A DNA stretch of 64,000 nucleotides, from contig JAJEKV010000040.1 of NCBI GenBank assembly GCA_021234155.1, positions 987,485-1,051,484 on the forward strand. The letters are read 5' to 3'. Below are positions 35,560 through 48,900 of the stretch, piece by piece (position 1 is the stretch's first letter; each line of letters starts with the position of its first letter). The position numbers were made by a program, and so were the translations under genes. Below the pieces are notes generated by a model, which saw only the letters and a list, made by a program, of their open reading frames with translations, made no database searches and was not told the DNA's origin. The DNA comes from Isoetes taiwanensis. Taxonomy: Eukaryota > Streptophyta > Lycopodiopsida > Isoetales > Isoetaceae.

Positions 35560-36000
35560 TCTCCCGGTTTCACACGCAGAGGCCATTGGCGGTGTGATCC
35601 GAAAGTGGCCTGATTTCTACCAAAAAAGTGAACATTATAAAAATCCTAAAATGCCTATATGGATCAATGTTAGACTAATTAGCAACTTATTTCATGCTAA
35701 AAGGACATCTAAAAGTGCAAATATGGGTGACTCCTGGGTTACTTCACATAAGGGGCCTGCGTTGACGCAGAGGCCTTTGGCGGGAGTGACCTGGAGTGGC
35801 CTGATGTTGGCTACTTTTTGACATTTTTAACAAAAATTAAGTGCTATACTACATTTCTAGACAAGTTCTAAGCATTCTAACATCTTTTAATACAAAAATT
35901 GGATCAATTTTGCCCTAATTCGAGTGACTCGGGCGCTGTCTTGCCAAAAGGGCCTCGTTCGATGCACGAGGCCTTTGACGCGGAGGACCGGAGTGGGTCG
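35560..36000. repeat. about 200-bp degenerate tandem repeats in the leader
   Basis: ACGCAGAGGCC(A/T)TTGGCGG occurs at 35,574 and 35,765, each followed by GTGACC/GTGATC and (A/G)AGTGGCCTGAT; a third degenerate copy (GAGGCCTTTGACGCGGAGGA) is near 35,967. Spacers are AT-rich and share AACATT/CTAA motifs. They lie between the primer-binding site and the first gag-like frame of the minus-strand element. Confidence 0.6.
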
Positions 36001-36682
36001 ACTTCGAGCCCAATTTTGATTTTTTAGGTCAATATTTTGCTAATTTAACAATTAAAGAATATTTTAAGTACAAGAGTGCTAGTCACTCACGCTAGCGAGT
36101 GGGCACTGATGAAGCTCGTTAGTGAGGACTTGACATTGGTCATGTCAAGTTGCACCTAGATGAAGGTGGTCTCATGAGCTAGGGACCAGTAGCTCAGGGA
36201 TGCCGTAACATGTTATTTTTGGGTTGTGGGTCGATATGCAGGTTCTGCACCCATGGATCCTGAGGTATTTGTGTTATATATCTAAGTATTAATCAGTGTC
36301 GGGCAAAGGACCGTCACATTAATTACCCCAATATACATATTAATTTATGGTTACTGCTGTATTATACTTTTAAAATTTGAATTTCCTAATGGTTTGAAGT
36401 GCCAATTATGGATTTGCTCCATTTTTCATCCGGGTCTTGGATTGGGATGATTCTTCGACCCATTTGGGTGAAATTTGATGCTCATGCATAATTTCCACTC
36501 CAATTTTACTAGAATCTTAATTTGACTTATTCTTTTTCCTACGTCTAACAACTTGACCTAATTTTACGAACCCACTACCTATGAGAAAAAAATTTCCCCC
36601 TATTTTCGAGGTTTAATGGTGGAATTTTCATCCCACACCCTATTAGACCTAGACTACTTAACTAGGGATATGGTCAATGATA

Positions 36683-36702
36683 GTTCTTGGTCAACCAAGA
36701 AC
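36683..36702. other. 9-bp-stem hairpin beside the primer-binding site
   Basis: GTTCTTGGT and ACCAAGAAC flank a 2-base CA loop, two bases inside the primer-binding site of the minus-strand element. Leader hairpins next to the primer site occur in retroelements; a role in priming or packaging is inference. Confidence 0.8.
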
Positions 36703-36704
36703 AT

Positions 36705-36717
36705 GGCTTTGATACCA
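36705..36717 (-). promoter_or_regulatory. primer-binding site of the minus-strand LTR element
   Basis: GGCTTTGATACCA on the plus strand reads TGGTATCAAAGCC on the minus strand, close to the initiator-Met complement. One base further right, TGTGATGCTCC opens an LTR on the plus strand, so the element runs right to left. Confidence 0.7.
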
Positions 36718-36718
36718 T

Positions 36719-37229
36719 TGTGATGCTCCTACAAAATATACGCATTACTGCATTAACACTCAGAAAATTCCCCCATCCTGGCCCTTCGAATCCATCTGCC
36801 CTCCCTCCCCTATCCTTTCCACTCCGGGTATCCTGGTGTGGGAAGGGACACGAAAGGTGTCTTATACCTCTTCCCTACGGGCCCCTATCACAGCAGAAGT
36901 ATAAACAACGCCAAAACTAGCAATAACAATACATCGAACTACCTCAAGGGTAGCACATCCATACATCCATAGATACAATAATGCATAAGCATATACCATA
37001 AAACATGAGAGCTCCTACCCAAGGCTTAGACACGTGGGGAGGTAGACTGACGGCTAGGCCTCAAGATAGAGCAGACCAAGTCATAACAGCGGCGGGGCTG
37101 GCTATAGACAATGGCTAGGGTTGACCACTCTATCCGCACCTCCTATGCATACTTTCGGATGGGCTAGCTCTGCCTCGATACAACTCTAGACTTCGATATG
37201 CTAATCCCATGGCATCACCCATCGAGATC
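36719..37229 (-). repeat. LTR of the minus-strand element, left part
   Basis: It starts TGTGATGCTCC at 36,719, next to the minus-strand primer-binding site. It has no coding potential. It is cut by copia element 2 at about 37,229; the right part should continue from 50,973. The matching LTR at the far end of the element was not found in the window. Confidence 0.5.
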
Positions 37230-37858
37230 TGCAAGGAAATTGAAATTGTGATCATCACATGCTGGAGTACAGTTGATGACAAAAAACACATGATTTCAAG
37301 GTAGACAAGCATTTCAGGAACATCACAAGGCAAATGGGGTTTGAAGATCAGATGGGTATATGTTCTATAGAAATTATAGAATAACTTGTGATAATCCAAT
37401 ATAAGGCAACGACCATTGTATGACCATTGTATTGTATCATGAAAATAATGGTCAATGGTTATTTATGTTAATATTTCGCTGAGGCGGTTAAGGCACCTCC
37501 TAAGGAGGCTATGCCAATGCGAATAAGGCAATGTAATCAAGCGCCATGGCCGATCGCATCGCAAATCGGGCCGCATAAAAGATAAATTAAGAAGTACATT
37601 CAATAGGTAGGTGATTTCGAGGAGGAAGAATCCGTGTCAAGACGCTTTTTTGATCGGGAGCCCGATATTTAAAGTTTGAAGTTTGTTATGAAATAGACAA
37701 TGGTTTATATTAATGCTATTGCTAATGTCAATGCATATAATGCATAATATAAAGATGATTGGAGTCTTGATTGTCAATTGTGAGTCTATATTGAACATTG
37801 AGATAAAATATTTGTCTAGTTCATAAGTGTAGCTGAGATACTTTCTTATTCTCTAACA
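37230..37858 (+). repeat. 5' LTR of copia element 2
   Basis: It matches 42,505-42,967 plus 50,827-50,972 over its length (GTGATCATCACATGCTGGAG, GAGGCGGTTAAGGCACCTCC, GATAAATTAAGAAGTACATT, CTGAGATACTTT). It ends ...CTCTAACA one base before the primer-binding site. The first ~10 bases differ from the 3' LTR start, so the left border is approximate. It is about 629 bp long. Confidence 0.85.
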
Positions 37859-37859
37859 T

Positions 37860-37872
37860 TGGTATCAGAGCC
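37860..37872 (+). promoter_or_regulatory. primer-binding site of copia element 2
   Basis: TGGTATCAGAGCC, complementary to initiator tRNA-Met, starts one base after the LTR. It is the same primer class as copia element 1. Confidence 0.92.
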
Positions 37873-37918
37873 AGGTTATATCTAAGAAGGACCTGATAAA
37901 AGCAGACTGTGAATATGT

Positions 37919-38630
37919 CCAGTCGGTTTGGTGCAAGCTTGTTGAGCACAATTGAGGTGTTCAAAGGTAGCGCATGCTTTCACGCCCGGAAGGACTCCTC
38001 GACATGCACATTCTTGAGGTTGAGGATTTGTGGGATCTTGTTGATCCGGAGGGAGAAAAATGCGCCTTGAATACACTATCTAGGTCCGCTAGTTCAAGAA
38101 ATATTGCAACTAATCCCGACAATAACAAGATGTGAAGCCAAAGATTGCAAGAGCAACTCAAACTGTAGGCACATCAAGGTCACTATATGCAAAGATCAAA
38201 GAAGCTCAGGGGATCATTTCATGCAAGGTGAGTCCTACTATTAGGCTCAAACTTAGTCCAGTCGGTTTGGTGCAAGCTTGTTGAGCACAATTGAGGTGTT
38301 CAAAGGTGGAGCAGGCTTTCAAGTCTGGAAGGACGCGATTAAGCACATTCTTGAGGTTGAGGATTTGTGGGATCTTGTTGATCTAGAGGGAGAAAATGCA
38401 GTCTTGAACACACTATCCAGGTTTGCTAGTTCAGTAAATATTGCAACTAATCTTGACAATAACAAGATGCAATTGAAGCCAAAGATTGCAAGAGCAACTC
38501 AAACTGTAGGAGCATCAAGGTCACTATATGCAAAGATCAAAGAAGCTCAGGGGATCATTTCATGCAAGGTGAGTCCTACTATTAGGCTCAAACTTAGAAA
38601 CAAGTCACCCAGAGATGTGGTTATTCCTAC
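37919..38630 (+). repeat. tandem duplication of the copia 2 gag start
   Basis: CAGTCGGTTTGGTGCAAGCT occurs at 37,919 and again about 340 bp later near 38,259; each is followed by a gag N-terminal region. The second copy is open for 118 codons (ILEVEDLWDLVDLEGENAVL). The first copy carries many substitutions, an indel and stops (a local CACGCCCGG replaces CAAGTCTGG), so it is not coding. The unequal decay suggests relaxed constraint on the upstream copy after duplication. Confidence 0.85.
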
Positions 38631-41600
38631 TTAAACATTATGAAGAGAAACCTCTTCCCAAATTGACCTTCCGAAAAGGAACTTAAGAGGGTTAAGACTC
38701 ATGATGGAGATGTTTCCACTTTCTTTTAATGACTTTGATAATATTAGCTGATCCGAAGGAGCAGGGTTATTGTGTCCGATAGAAGCCGGATTTTCCAAAT
38801 CAAGAGGGCGCTTTGTTGACAATGATCAGCTAGTCTTGTTCATAAGGAATATGAGTAAGACCCGTGAGGAAGCAGAAAATGTGCTCAGAACAGAATATGA
38901 ACAACGTAAAATAACCAAAGGAGTTGATGAATCTCACGAGATATTGTATCTTCGGAAAGGGTAAAGTAAATTGCTTCTATTGTAAAGAAGCTAGGCATTT
39001 CAAGAATGAATGCCCAAAACTCAAACAAAATGACATTAACTGCTTTAATTGTGGAGTAAAGGGTCATGTAGCAGCAAAGTGCTCATCACCGAGGGACTAT
39101 GGTCGAGGCAAAGGTAAAAAAAACCTAGAGCAGGAAGGAACAATACATCCAGAGGTCGGGGAGGAGGAAGGGCTGCTGGCATACATATTGCAAAAGAACA
39201 TGACCAAGAGGAGAAGGAAGTAGAAGATGAAAATGAGGCACATTACACATTCCCTATTGTTGATAAATTAGAAGGAGCTAACCCAAATCATGACACATTT
39301 GTAGTTGATAGTGGAGCTGAGAGATCAGTAGTCCAAACTACTGATCTACTCAGGAACATCAAGAAAACTTCCTCAAGAAGCATTCAAGTGGGAAACAGAG
39401 AATTGCAATCGATTGAGGGGAGTGGACTGTTGCAGTTGACAGATTTGCATGGCAATGTAATTGATGTGGAAAATGTACTGTGGTTCCAAGCATAATAAAA
39501 AACTTGATTTCCATTAGTCGACCGTTGATTTAAGGGTTATAGTGTTAACTTTCATTCCAAAGCATGCAAAATCTACTTGGGAATGAGCTAAAATTCTTAG
39601 CAAAGAGATGTGGTAATCTATTTCAACTAGAAGGAGCAAACTGCCCAAGTATAAATTCTGTGAATACTTATGATGTTGAACTATGGCATAATAGGCTAGC
39701 ACACACAAATTGTAATAATATCAAGTTCTTGGCACAAAAGGGTTGGATTAACTGCATAGATCCAAAAAGGGGCACATTTACATGTGAAGGTTGCATGATT
39801 GGAAAGCTAAACAGGCTGCCATTAATGTGAAAAGCAGAAGCAACAAGAGGTATTTCATTTCATTCATATATGGTTACAACAAAATGTGCACTTGTTACTG
39901 CCTTGCAAGGAAGTCAGAGGCCCTAGTGGCACTCAAGCTTTTTGTGGCTATGTTAGAAAGAGAAACAGGAAAAAAAGTGAAATGCATTTGCTCTGATCGA
40001 GGTGGAGAATACCTATCAAGCAAGTTTAAACATTTCTGTAATACTAATGGAATTCAAAGACAATTGACATGCAGGCACACGCTATGGTGTAGCTAAACGA
40101 CGAAACAGAACAATCATGGATGCAGTCAGGACAATGATAAAGCACAGTGGCTTGCCAAACAACCTTTGGGAAGAAGCTTTGAGGACCCGCCCACGATGAT
40201 CCGTAACAAACCGCCATCAGCAAAGACTACAAGATAATGTACCACAAAGACTCTGGACTAATTCTGATGATGATTTGAATTTTGATATGTTAAGAACTTA
40301 TGGATGCTTAGCATATAGTCATGTGCCCTCTGAGCTCAGAAAGAAATTAGATGATAAGGCAGAAATTGGATTTTTAGTTGGTTATGACAGAGAATCAAAA
40401 GGATACAGAATATTTAATCCAGAAACCAAGCAGATTGTTATCAGCCGAGATGTGATATTTGACGAGAACGTTCTATACAAGCACAGATACCCAAAAAAGC
40501 TAGCTAAGAACCTAGTGCACAAAACTGAAAAACGAGTGCATTTTGATATTAATGATGAGTATTATGATAACAGCCCTGCCTTGCATAATAACAAATCCAA
40601 AAATAATGCCGATCTGGCAATACGTAACGCCAGAAATGCATGATGAGCAAGAGAATGAAAGTATGGAGAAAACCTGAAAATGATAATAGCAATGATGATG
40701 ATGCCAATTGATCGTAAAAATGTTGTGATACCGAATCTAAAAGGAAAAGAACAAATACGTAAAAAGTTGCTTGATGACCTAAGGATAAATGTGAATGATT
40801 ATGGCAGAAATGAATATGGCAAAAGCAAAAGAATAGAACAACTGGAGCATACACACGACCAAATCCTAGCAATCATGGAGGACATAGTATTACCAAAGAC
40901 TTTTAATGATGTACTTGAAAGTGATGATAAAGAGAAATGGCTTGAGGCAATTAAAGACGAGATGGATTCTTTCCAAAGCACTCAGACTTATGAAGTAGTG
41001 AATTGCCCATCAAATCAGAATGTCATAGGGAGCAAATGGTTGTTCAGAATTAAAACTAATGCAGATGGAGGGAAAAGATATAAAGCCCGGCTTGTAGCCC
41101 AAGGTTTTACTCAGAAAAAGGGGAACGACTATGATGAAACCTACTCTCCCATAGTAAAGCAAACAAGCTTGAGATTACTACTCGCTTTGTCAAATGCAAT
41201 GGATCCGAATTACACCACATGGCTGTAAAAAGGGCATTCTTGAATGCAAAACTAGAGGAAAATGTATTCATGAGACCACCTCCTGGTTTTGATAAACAAG
41301 AGGATAAAGTGTGGAAGTTGAACAGAGCAGTTTATGGACTGAAGCAGTCACCATGAGAATGGTATATGTGCATAGATAATTTTCTTAGAGAACATGGGTT
41401 TGAGAAATTAAGGAATGATGGAAACTTATACAGATTTCGAATGGGGAATGATTTTTGCATCATTGCACTTTACGTGGATGATTGCATAATGGCCTCGAAC
41501 AGTTCAGCATGTTTAAATCAGTGCAAAGAAATACTAATGAGAAGGTTCAAAATGTCCGATATGGGAGAACTTAAACACTTCTTAGGCATTGAAATAGTGA

Positions 41601-42448
41601 GAAACAGATCAAAAAAGATACTGCTATTAAATCAAAGTAGACATATCAGTAATATGATCAAAAGATTTATTTTGGAAGATGCCAACCACTCGGGAGAGAA
41701 TTCCCTACCGCACTGTGACATCAATTGATGGCAGACAAAGCACTATCCAAGGTAGAAGAATTGGAAATGGAAAAGACTCCGTATAGGGCTTTAGTGGGAT
41801 GTCTATTATACCTAGCCAACAATACCCGACCAGATATAGCCTACATAGTAAATATATTGAGCAGGAGGTGTCATAATCCAAGTAGAGAACATTGGTTGGC
41901 TGGTAAAAGGGTGTTAAAGTATTTGAAAAGAACAGCCGACCATGGGATTACATATAGCAATGATAACTTAACTCTTATTGCATACAGTGATGCAGATTGG
42001 GGTGGTGATTTAAGCACACGTAAATCCACATCAGGATATGTAATATTCCTTGGAGGTGGTCCTATAACATGGAGAAGTAAGGAACAAAAGGCCATAGCCA
42101 TGTCTTCACGCAAGGTAGTATGCAAAGATCCTCATTAGCAAAGATAAGGAAGTAACATGGTTGAGAAGGCTTCTAAATGAACTGAACTGTCTTCAAATTG
42201 AGCCTACCAAAATTCTAACAGATAGTCAAAGTTGCATAGCCGTTGTGAAGAACCCGGTACACCACGAGAGAACAAAACATATAGAGCTGAACATACATGT
42301 CATTAGGGATTTGGCAGCAAAGGGATATATTCAAATGAGTTACATCAGTACTGCAGAACAGATCTCTGATATATTTACCAAGGCCTTAGCTAAAAACAAG
42401 TTTATGCAGTTTAAAAAGGGACTGAATATCACAGGGAAAGAGATGTAA
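38278..42448 (+). pseudogene. Ty1/copia gag-pol 2, broken
   Basis: Gag N-terminus (38,278-38,634); two CCHC zinc knuckles (CFYCKEARHFKNEC and CFNCGVKGHVAAKC, 38,972-39,093); protease (VVDSGAERSVVQTTD, 39,304); GAG-pre-integrase (ELWHNRLAHTNCNNIKFL ... CEGCMIGKLNRLPL, 39,678-39,827); integrase (FISFIYGYNK near 39,858, SDRGGEYLSSKF near 39,994, GFLVGYDRESKGYRIFNP near 40,372); reverse transcriptase (KWLFRIKTNADGGKRYKARL, YVDDCIMASN near 41,473); RNase H (YSDADWGGDLSTRKSTSGYV, 41,986-42,045) and its tail (KHIELNIHVIRD, ending 42,448). The first integrase motif reads IYGY where IDDY is usual, losing the catalytic Asp. Stops or frameshifts lie near 39,495, 40,095, 40,180, 41,227, 41,357, 41,728 and 42,115, so it is not autonomous. 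Confidence 0.9.
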
Positions 42449-42495
42449 TTCTATGCAGACCAAATTTAATCTAAATGCTACAGAAGCATGTGATG

Positions 42496-42504
42496 AAGGA
42501 GGAA
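42496..42504 (+). promoter_or_regulatory. polypurine tract of copia element 2
   Basis: AAGGAGGAA lies immediately before TGTTGAAATTG, the first bases of the 3' LTR. A purine run here primes plus-strand DNA synthesis in LTR elements. Confidence 0.75.
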
Positions 42505-42967
42505 TGTTGAAATTGATATTGTGATCATCACATGCTGGAGTACAGTTGATGATAAAAAACACATGATTTCAGGGCAGACAAGCATTTCAGGAACATCACA
42601 AGGCAAATGGGGTTTGAAGATCAGATGGGTATATGTTCTATAGAAATTATAGAATAACTTGTGATAATCCAATATAAGGCAACGGCCATTGTATGACCAT
42701 TGTATTATATCATGAAAATAATGGTCAATGGTTATTTATGTTAATATTCTGCTGAGGCGGTTAAGGCACCTCCTAAGGAGGCTATGCCAATGTGAATAAG
42801 GCACAGAATCAGGCGGGCATGGCCGACTGCAAATCGGCCGGGATGTACAAAGATAAATTAAGAAGTACATTCAATAGGTAGGTGATTTTTTCTGAGGAGG
42901 AAGAATCCAGGTCGAAGACATTTTTTTATTTAAAGTTTGAAGTTTGTTATGAAATAGACAATGGTTT
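42505..42967 (+). repeat. 3' LTR of copia element 2, left part
   Basis: It starts TGTTGAAATTG and follows the 5' LTR to ...GACAATGGTTT (42,967). There it is interrupted; the remaining LTR resumes at 50,827 with AATGCTATTGCTAATG. The 5' LTR reads ...GGTTT-ATATT-AATGC at this point, so five bases were lost at the insertion. Confidence 0.9.
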
Positions 42968-45900
42968 TGGAAGGGGAAACTTCTATTGAGAGCAATAGAA
43001 CCCACATTCCTGAAGGGACGTCATCACCATGCCCTCCTATTTAACCCATTTTCCTCCTTCTTCCTTATCGGGACCTATTGAATGCTTTGGCTTATTCATC
43101 CCATGCTCACCTCGCTCTTGATCCACACTCCGTCTTTTTTTGTTGAGATTTGTAGAGCTTAATCGCTGGCATCTATTCAAATCATTTAAAAACGGCTGGT
43201 TTTGAAGGGGAAACTTTCGAGAACTTTTCGGGCTCGGCGATCGAATCAAGCAAGAGATGGACAAGAAACGCCCCCGATTCCCCGTAATGGGAAGAATAGC
43301 TCAAACAGGGATTGTCGGTTTTTGTTGAATAGTCTCCAAGATCCGGAAACCGGAATGGACAAGATCAATAATGTAGCTTTGCATGGAAAAAGGAGTTTTT
43401 TTTGGAAAAGGGGAGTAGTGATGGCTTTCATCGCTAGAAAACCGAATAAACAAAGGAAAAGCACGATTTGCGGGAAGCCCCGCTCCGGCGATAATCCTCC
43501 TTTCTTTCCCTAAATTTTCTTTGAGCCGATTGACGCTGAAGTTCCAAATCCGCCAGTTTAGAGTAATCGCAAGGCAAGAAGCATGAAGCATGATCTTGTC
43601 GGACTGCATAAAAAGTCTTGTTCCTAAGCAAAGCTCGTTTCTTGCAAAAGCCCTGTTCCGTCCCAAGAGAAGCTCGCTTCACCGTTTTGGGAAAGCTTCG
43701 CTCAAAACCCCTCGCTTACGGCGCTTACCACCGATCGCCACCAAAAATAGACCCAAAAGTTACCTGGAAAAAAACGACACTGAAATCCACGGAAATTTCC
43801 AGGTCCCTAAGGTTACGAAGATCTGTGAGTCGGTTAGTTTTTCTCTTTCTCTGGTTTTATCTGCTCGGTGGATGCCTCTAAATTTCTTTCACTGGGATTC
43901 GGTTGTTTGGATGCCTCTGGATCTCTTTCTTTCTCTGATATGTTGGATTGCTGGCTGCATATGGATCTCCTTTTCTGGCTTTCGGGATGCATCTGGATCT
44001 TTTTCACTTGTTTGCTTAGATGCATATGGATCCCGGTTATTTCTTTGTGGCGGTTTGTGATGGCTTTACCTTTCTCTCCCTGCCCTCTTCCTTTTGTATC
44101 TTCCTTTGCCTGAGGTACCGCCCTTCTGGATGTAGCCCCTCTGGTTTCTTTTCACTTTTTGGTTCGGGCTTCTTACTTTTCTGTTCTTCGACGTTGTCCT
44201 CTGCGGGATGCGCAAAGGGCTAAGCTTCTGCTTTCTTTGCATGGTTTTCGGGAAGGTTTTCTTCAGTCTTAGCTTAAAGTCGTCTGCTTCCTGGGATCCG
44301 ATCCCCTGTCTAGTTTAAGGTTTTCCGGATTTGTTTGCTTCCATGCCTTGCTTTCTGCCTCCATAGCCAGGTCCCTGTTTGTTTTTTCAGTTGTCCACGT
44401 CTACTCGCATCCACTCCATCCAGATCCGATCTCATTGATCCAGCCCTGTTTCGATCATCATCCCTGGCAGATTCTTCCCTGGCGGGGGCCTGCAACCGCC
44501 TCTGCCTCGGCCTCTGACTGCAAAAAGGTTTTCTCTTCCCTCTCTGTAGCTCCGTTGACCCCTTTCTCTGCAAACCTAATTGATCAGATTCAACTGGAAT
44601 CAGGGACCGGAAATTATTTTTCTTCCACTTGCCTTGATCCTTGCCTTCAATCCGCCCTTTATAACATCGATCCTTCCGCCCAATCCTTCCTCCTTGCTTC
44701 GTTTCCTTGGATCCCCTTTCCGCTCTGTTTTTGGTTCTAAATCTGTCCGATTCTCTGTTTCTATCCATCGATTCATCCTCCCCAATCTTTTTCCTTGCTC
44801 TTCAATCCGTTTCTATGCTTCCACCTCCCCCGATTCCTCTCCCCTTCCCGATCCCATTTGAATACTAGTTGCTTGAGGGTGGGATACCGGGGAGTGCCCC
44901 TCTTTTAAGTTTCTGCTGTTTTTTATAGTCTGTGCCCCTCATAAGTTTTTGTGTTGTTTTTTATAATTTTCCATGGTTCGTGGCCTCTATGGTCTTGTCC
45001 TTTTATCGGATTTGCTCCCTTATTTTTTATTGTTTTTATTAGGCTGCTTGCCCCATAGCCTCCTTGCTTAAAACATGGTTTTGCTTATCCCAGAGTATTC
45101 AGTATTCGAGTGGTTTCTCATAGTGGTTTCATTCCTCTATGGAATTTGCATTGCTCCTTTATAAGATCTAGTTTCGTTACTCCGTTGTTCGGCATGTTCA
45201 AGCGTTGTGTTTTGCAACGTAACGGGTTTTTATTTTTAAGTGAATTTGTTTCTTGAAGTTGGGTAGGATAGAGTTCCTGTTTGCTCTGTTGTTTTCCACG
45301 TTTTGGTGTTTTGTTCCTATGGTTGCCCTTCTCTCGTTCTAATTTCTATGGTTTCTTCATTTTTCCTTTTTATCTTTCTCCTGCTTGTCTTCAATTTTCC
45401 TTTTTATCTTTCTCATGTTTGTCCCCCTTTCATGTGATAGGTGTTTCTATTTCCTATGGTTTCCCATCTCCCCCTTTTTTCTGTGCTTTCCTCATTCTTC
45501 TTTTTTCTACGGTTTGCCCATGTATGGTTTGTCTAGCATTCGAAGGGACATGGTCATAGTTTGTAGCATCGCTAATAAGGTATTTTGCCCTATTCTGCAT
45601 AAGCCAGTTTTAATCTGGTATACATGAGTTTTATTTGTTTAAGATTCATAATAATAATATATATAGGCATAAGATTTTGTATTTTCGTTCTTTTTGCTTG
45701 CCCGATAGTTACACAGTCTCCTGTCGGTTTATGCCTTTCCCATAGTTTTACGTTTTTCTGTCGTGGGTCATCTCTTTTTTAAGTTACTATGCTTCTTAGA
45801 CTTGGTTCATTCTTCTCGTTTCTTCGGTTATAGATCGTTTGATATCAATTTTCTGTCTTTTTTCCTTTATGTTGTTTACTTTCTAGGACTCCCAGTGGCT

Positions 45901-48900
45901 TGGGACTTTTGTTAAGCTATACTTCTAGTAGAATAGAGTATGGTTTGGATGGAAATTTTTCAATTAGAGAAATTTCACGATCATCCTTCACTCTGAGTTT
46001 TCTCTCTAAACTTTTTCATTTTGTAGGGTGATCTAAGCAGCTTAGGGGTATCACCTACATATCGTAACTCCATTGGTTCTATGTTGTACATTTATTTTCC
46101 ACCTAGCTTGGCAGGTGACCTTTAGGCCGGAGCTAGGGACGTTAAGTCGGGGGTTCGCTCGAGTTACTTTCCGCAGGGGACATATGGCTTGAGTGCTTTG
46201 GGGTTCAAGTTCGGGTTCGTGTTCGGGGAAGCGAGACTCTACACTGCTACAACTTCAATTCTTCGCTGGTGCACCCGTATTTTCATTTTGAATTATTAAG
46301 TTCTTTCTTTTTCCTTTAGGATGGCCCTTCCATATCTATATTTGTAGATTCATTTGCCCTTTCTAAGTGGTCCATTTTTGTCCTTCTTCAATGCAGTCGT
46401 GATTGTCTTTTCCTTCTCCAAAGTTCATTTTTCTCTTATTCATTTGAGCCCGCATGTCTTTGTTACATGCATGTTGGTTGTAATGTTTTGTCTGTCCAAT
46501 AAGCATCATTGTTTAGGGTCGCATACATATATTTCATAGCCATAAGTTCGTTTTTCCCTATCTTCTTTCTCTATGTCATTTCTTCCCTACGTTCATTCTC
46601 TCCTATTCACCAAATTTCCTATTTGATGCGTGCATTCATATCCATTTTTTTTTTTTAGGTCATTTTTCGTTTTTCCAAGTTCAATGGTATTTTTCGATTT
46701 GGCATACATAGGTTCATTTTTCATAGTTCATTTTTCTTATTATTTTTTATGATTTCAGTTTACCAGGTGATCATCAGGTTTTGATATGGATCCATGTATA
46801 TTTTTCAGGTCCATAGGTTCATTTTCCCCTATCTTTTTGGGTCTCTATTTACGTTTTACTGCTTCTAACTCACATTATTTATCTAGGGTGATACCATGCC
46901 TTGCTTAGGTGGTCTTCCAACATCTATCATATAGTTCCCTTAGGTCTTTAATTAGATTCTGATTTTCAAACCTTGTCAATTTTGTGGAGGCATTTAATAT
47001 TGACATTTGGCACGTAGATTAATCTGATGGCCTGCATCGTCCTATAGGAAATCGTTTCTTCAGATTTTGCATATTGTTATAGAGATTGTGCATTTAGTTG
47101 AGTACCTTGATCGACAAAGTGCTAGAAGAGGGCTTAGGTGCTCTATATAGTTTCATCTTTATAACAGTTTTTTGATCTATAACATTCTTCATGGTATGTT
47201 TGATGCATATTTGGTCATATGCATTTGCTCTAGTTGCTTCACTCAACGTAATTTACATCCCATTGCTACGTTTAGTCCCTTGGTGGTAGTTGTTCTTTTG
47301 CTCTATGTTGCTCCGTTTTGTTTCTTGTTGCCACCATTTAGTTACTTTGTTTTCTATGAATTCCGTTTCTTTTTCAGTTCGTCTGATTGTGTTGCCAAGT
47401 ACTTTGTGCCTTTATTTTCGTTACTCTTTTTCGTCGGTATTTTACAACTAATTTCATTACTCTCAGTTTTTCTATTTCTTTCAACCGATTTATTTCTAGC
47501 TCTCCCATGTCTAGCATCAGTTTAGTTATGTTGTTGCCTTTGTCTCGAGTGGTCCTCTTGCTTTACTCTGCTTACTCTCATTTGTTCCTTCTACACCTTT
47601 CGGTCTTTGTCTCTCTTTTGCATTTGATGCTATGTTCAGCATGGAGGCTATGTTGGGGTTCTCTTGATGCTTGTCTAGCACATCAGGTCCAACATGATTA
47701 TTATGTCTCATATTACTCATTCTGCGTACTTTTCGAAGTTCTTCCATCTGCTTCATGCTTTTCTTTCCTTTTCTATTTCTTCATTCCTTTTGTCTTGCTT
47801 CACTGGTCCCATCACTAGTTTTGCGGTGTGCCATCAATCGTCTGTGCTTAACGGATTTTGCCTTTCCACCCCATAACAGATTGTTTGCGCTGGCGTATTT
47901 CACATTGCCACTTGGACTCTTCTCGTTTTTTCCGTCAGGATTGGTAGATTTTGTAATTTAGGTACAATTTGTATGGTGCTTGAACATGTCGTTTTGTCTT
48001 GTCGAGGATAGTATTATTGGGCAACAGTATATTGGTTCCATTTTAGGAGGTGATTCCCCTTTATGTGGCTCATTTGTTATCGCCTATATTTGGTCCCATT
48101 CTTTATAGTTATATATTCGTTCTATTTTACATGGATCACTTGTGGTGCCTGCTTCATATGGTTCATATGATCTGGTGCATGTTTTACTATTTGATGCATA
48201 GCTGATAGAATGCATGGGGTCATGTTTTATCTTGCAGAGCACTTTTCCTTTGTTTTGCATCAGTTTGTCAGATTCCTCGATGTCACATACCATTTATGGT
48301 TTCTTCAAATTGCGTTTGATATAGTCTTGAACTTTGGGGTTCATTAATTGCTATTTGTTCTTACTTTGTTTCTATTCACTGTTTTATGTTGTGTCTATTT
48401 TTCTTCTATGATTTCCTCTATTCCATCTTTTACTTCGGTGTTCTAGTTGTTTGCATCATTTGCTGCTATCGTTATTTCTTTATTCTGGCATTCTTTACGC
48501 CCTATTTGTTGTATTTTATCCATTTGCTCGTTTAACCTATGCCATTTTTTCATTTCCTTCGTTGGTTTCCCTTTCATCGGCTTTATTTTGGCTCCTTTGC
48601 CTCCATGGCTCTTTTCTCTCCATTCCTCTCGCTTCTGCTTTCCATTCATACACGCTTGTGCTCCTCCATTTTCCTGCTTGGCTCCTTTTCTAGTTTTGTT
48701 TTTCTTAACATTTTCATCTAGTCTTCTTGCAGTCCTTATGCTACTCCTTTGCTCGAAGTGACCTGTTTTTTCCATTGTCCCTTTATTCTTGATACACTCT
48801 GCATTGTTGTTTTTTGAGCTCTCTATCTGGTTGCACCTGCGTCTTCTTATTCTCTCTCCCCTCTGTTGTTTTTGAGGTATTCATTGTTGTGCATATTATG

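Noticed and set aside
38885-40872. Minus-strand frames inside copia 2
   Set aside because: Shadows of the plus-strand gag-pol coding sequence.
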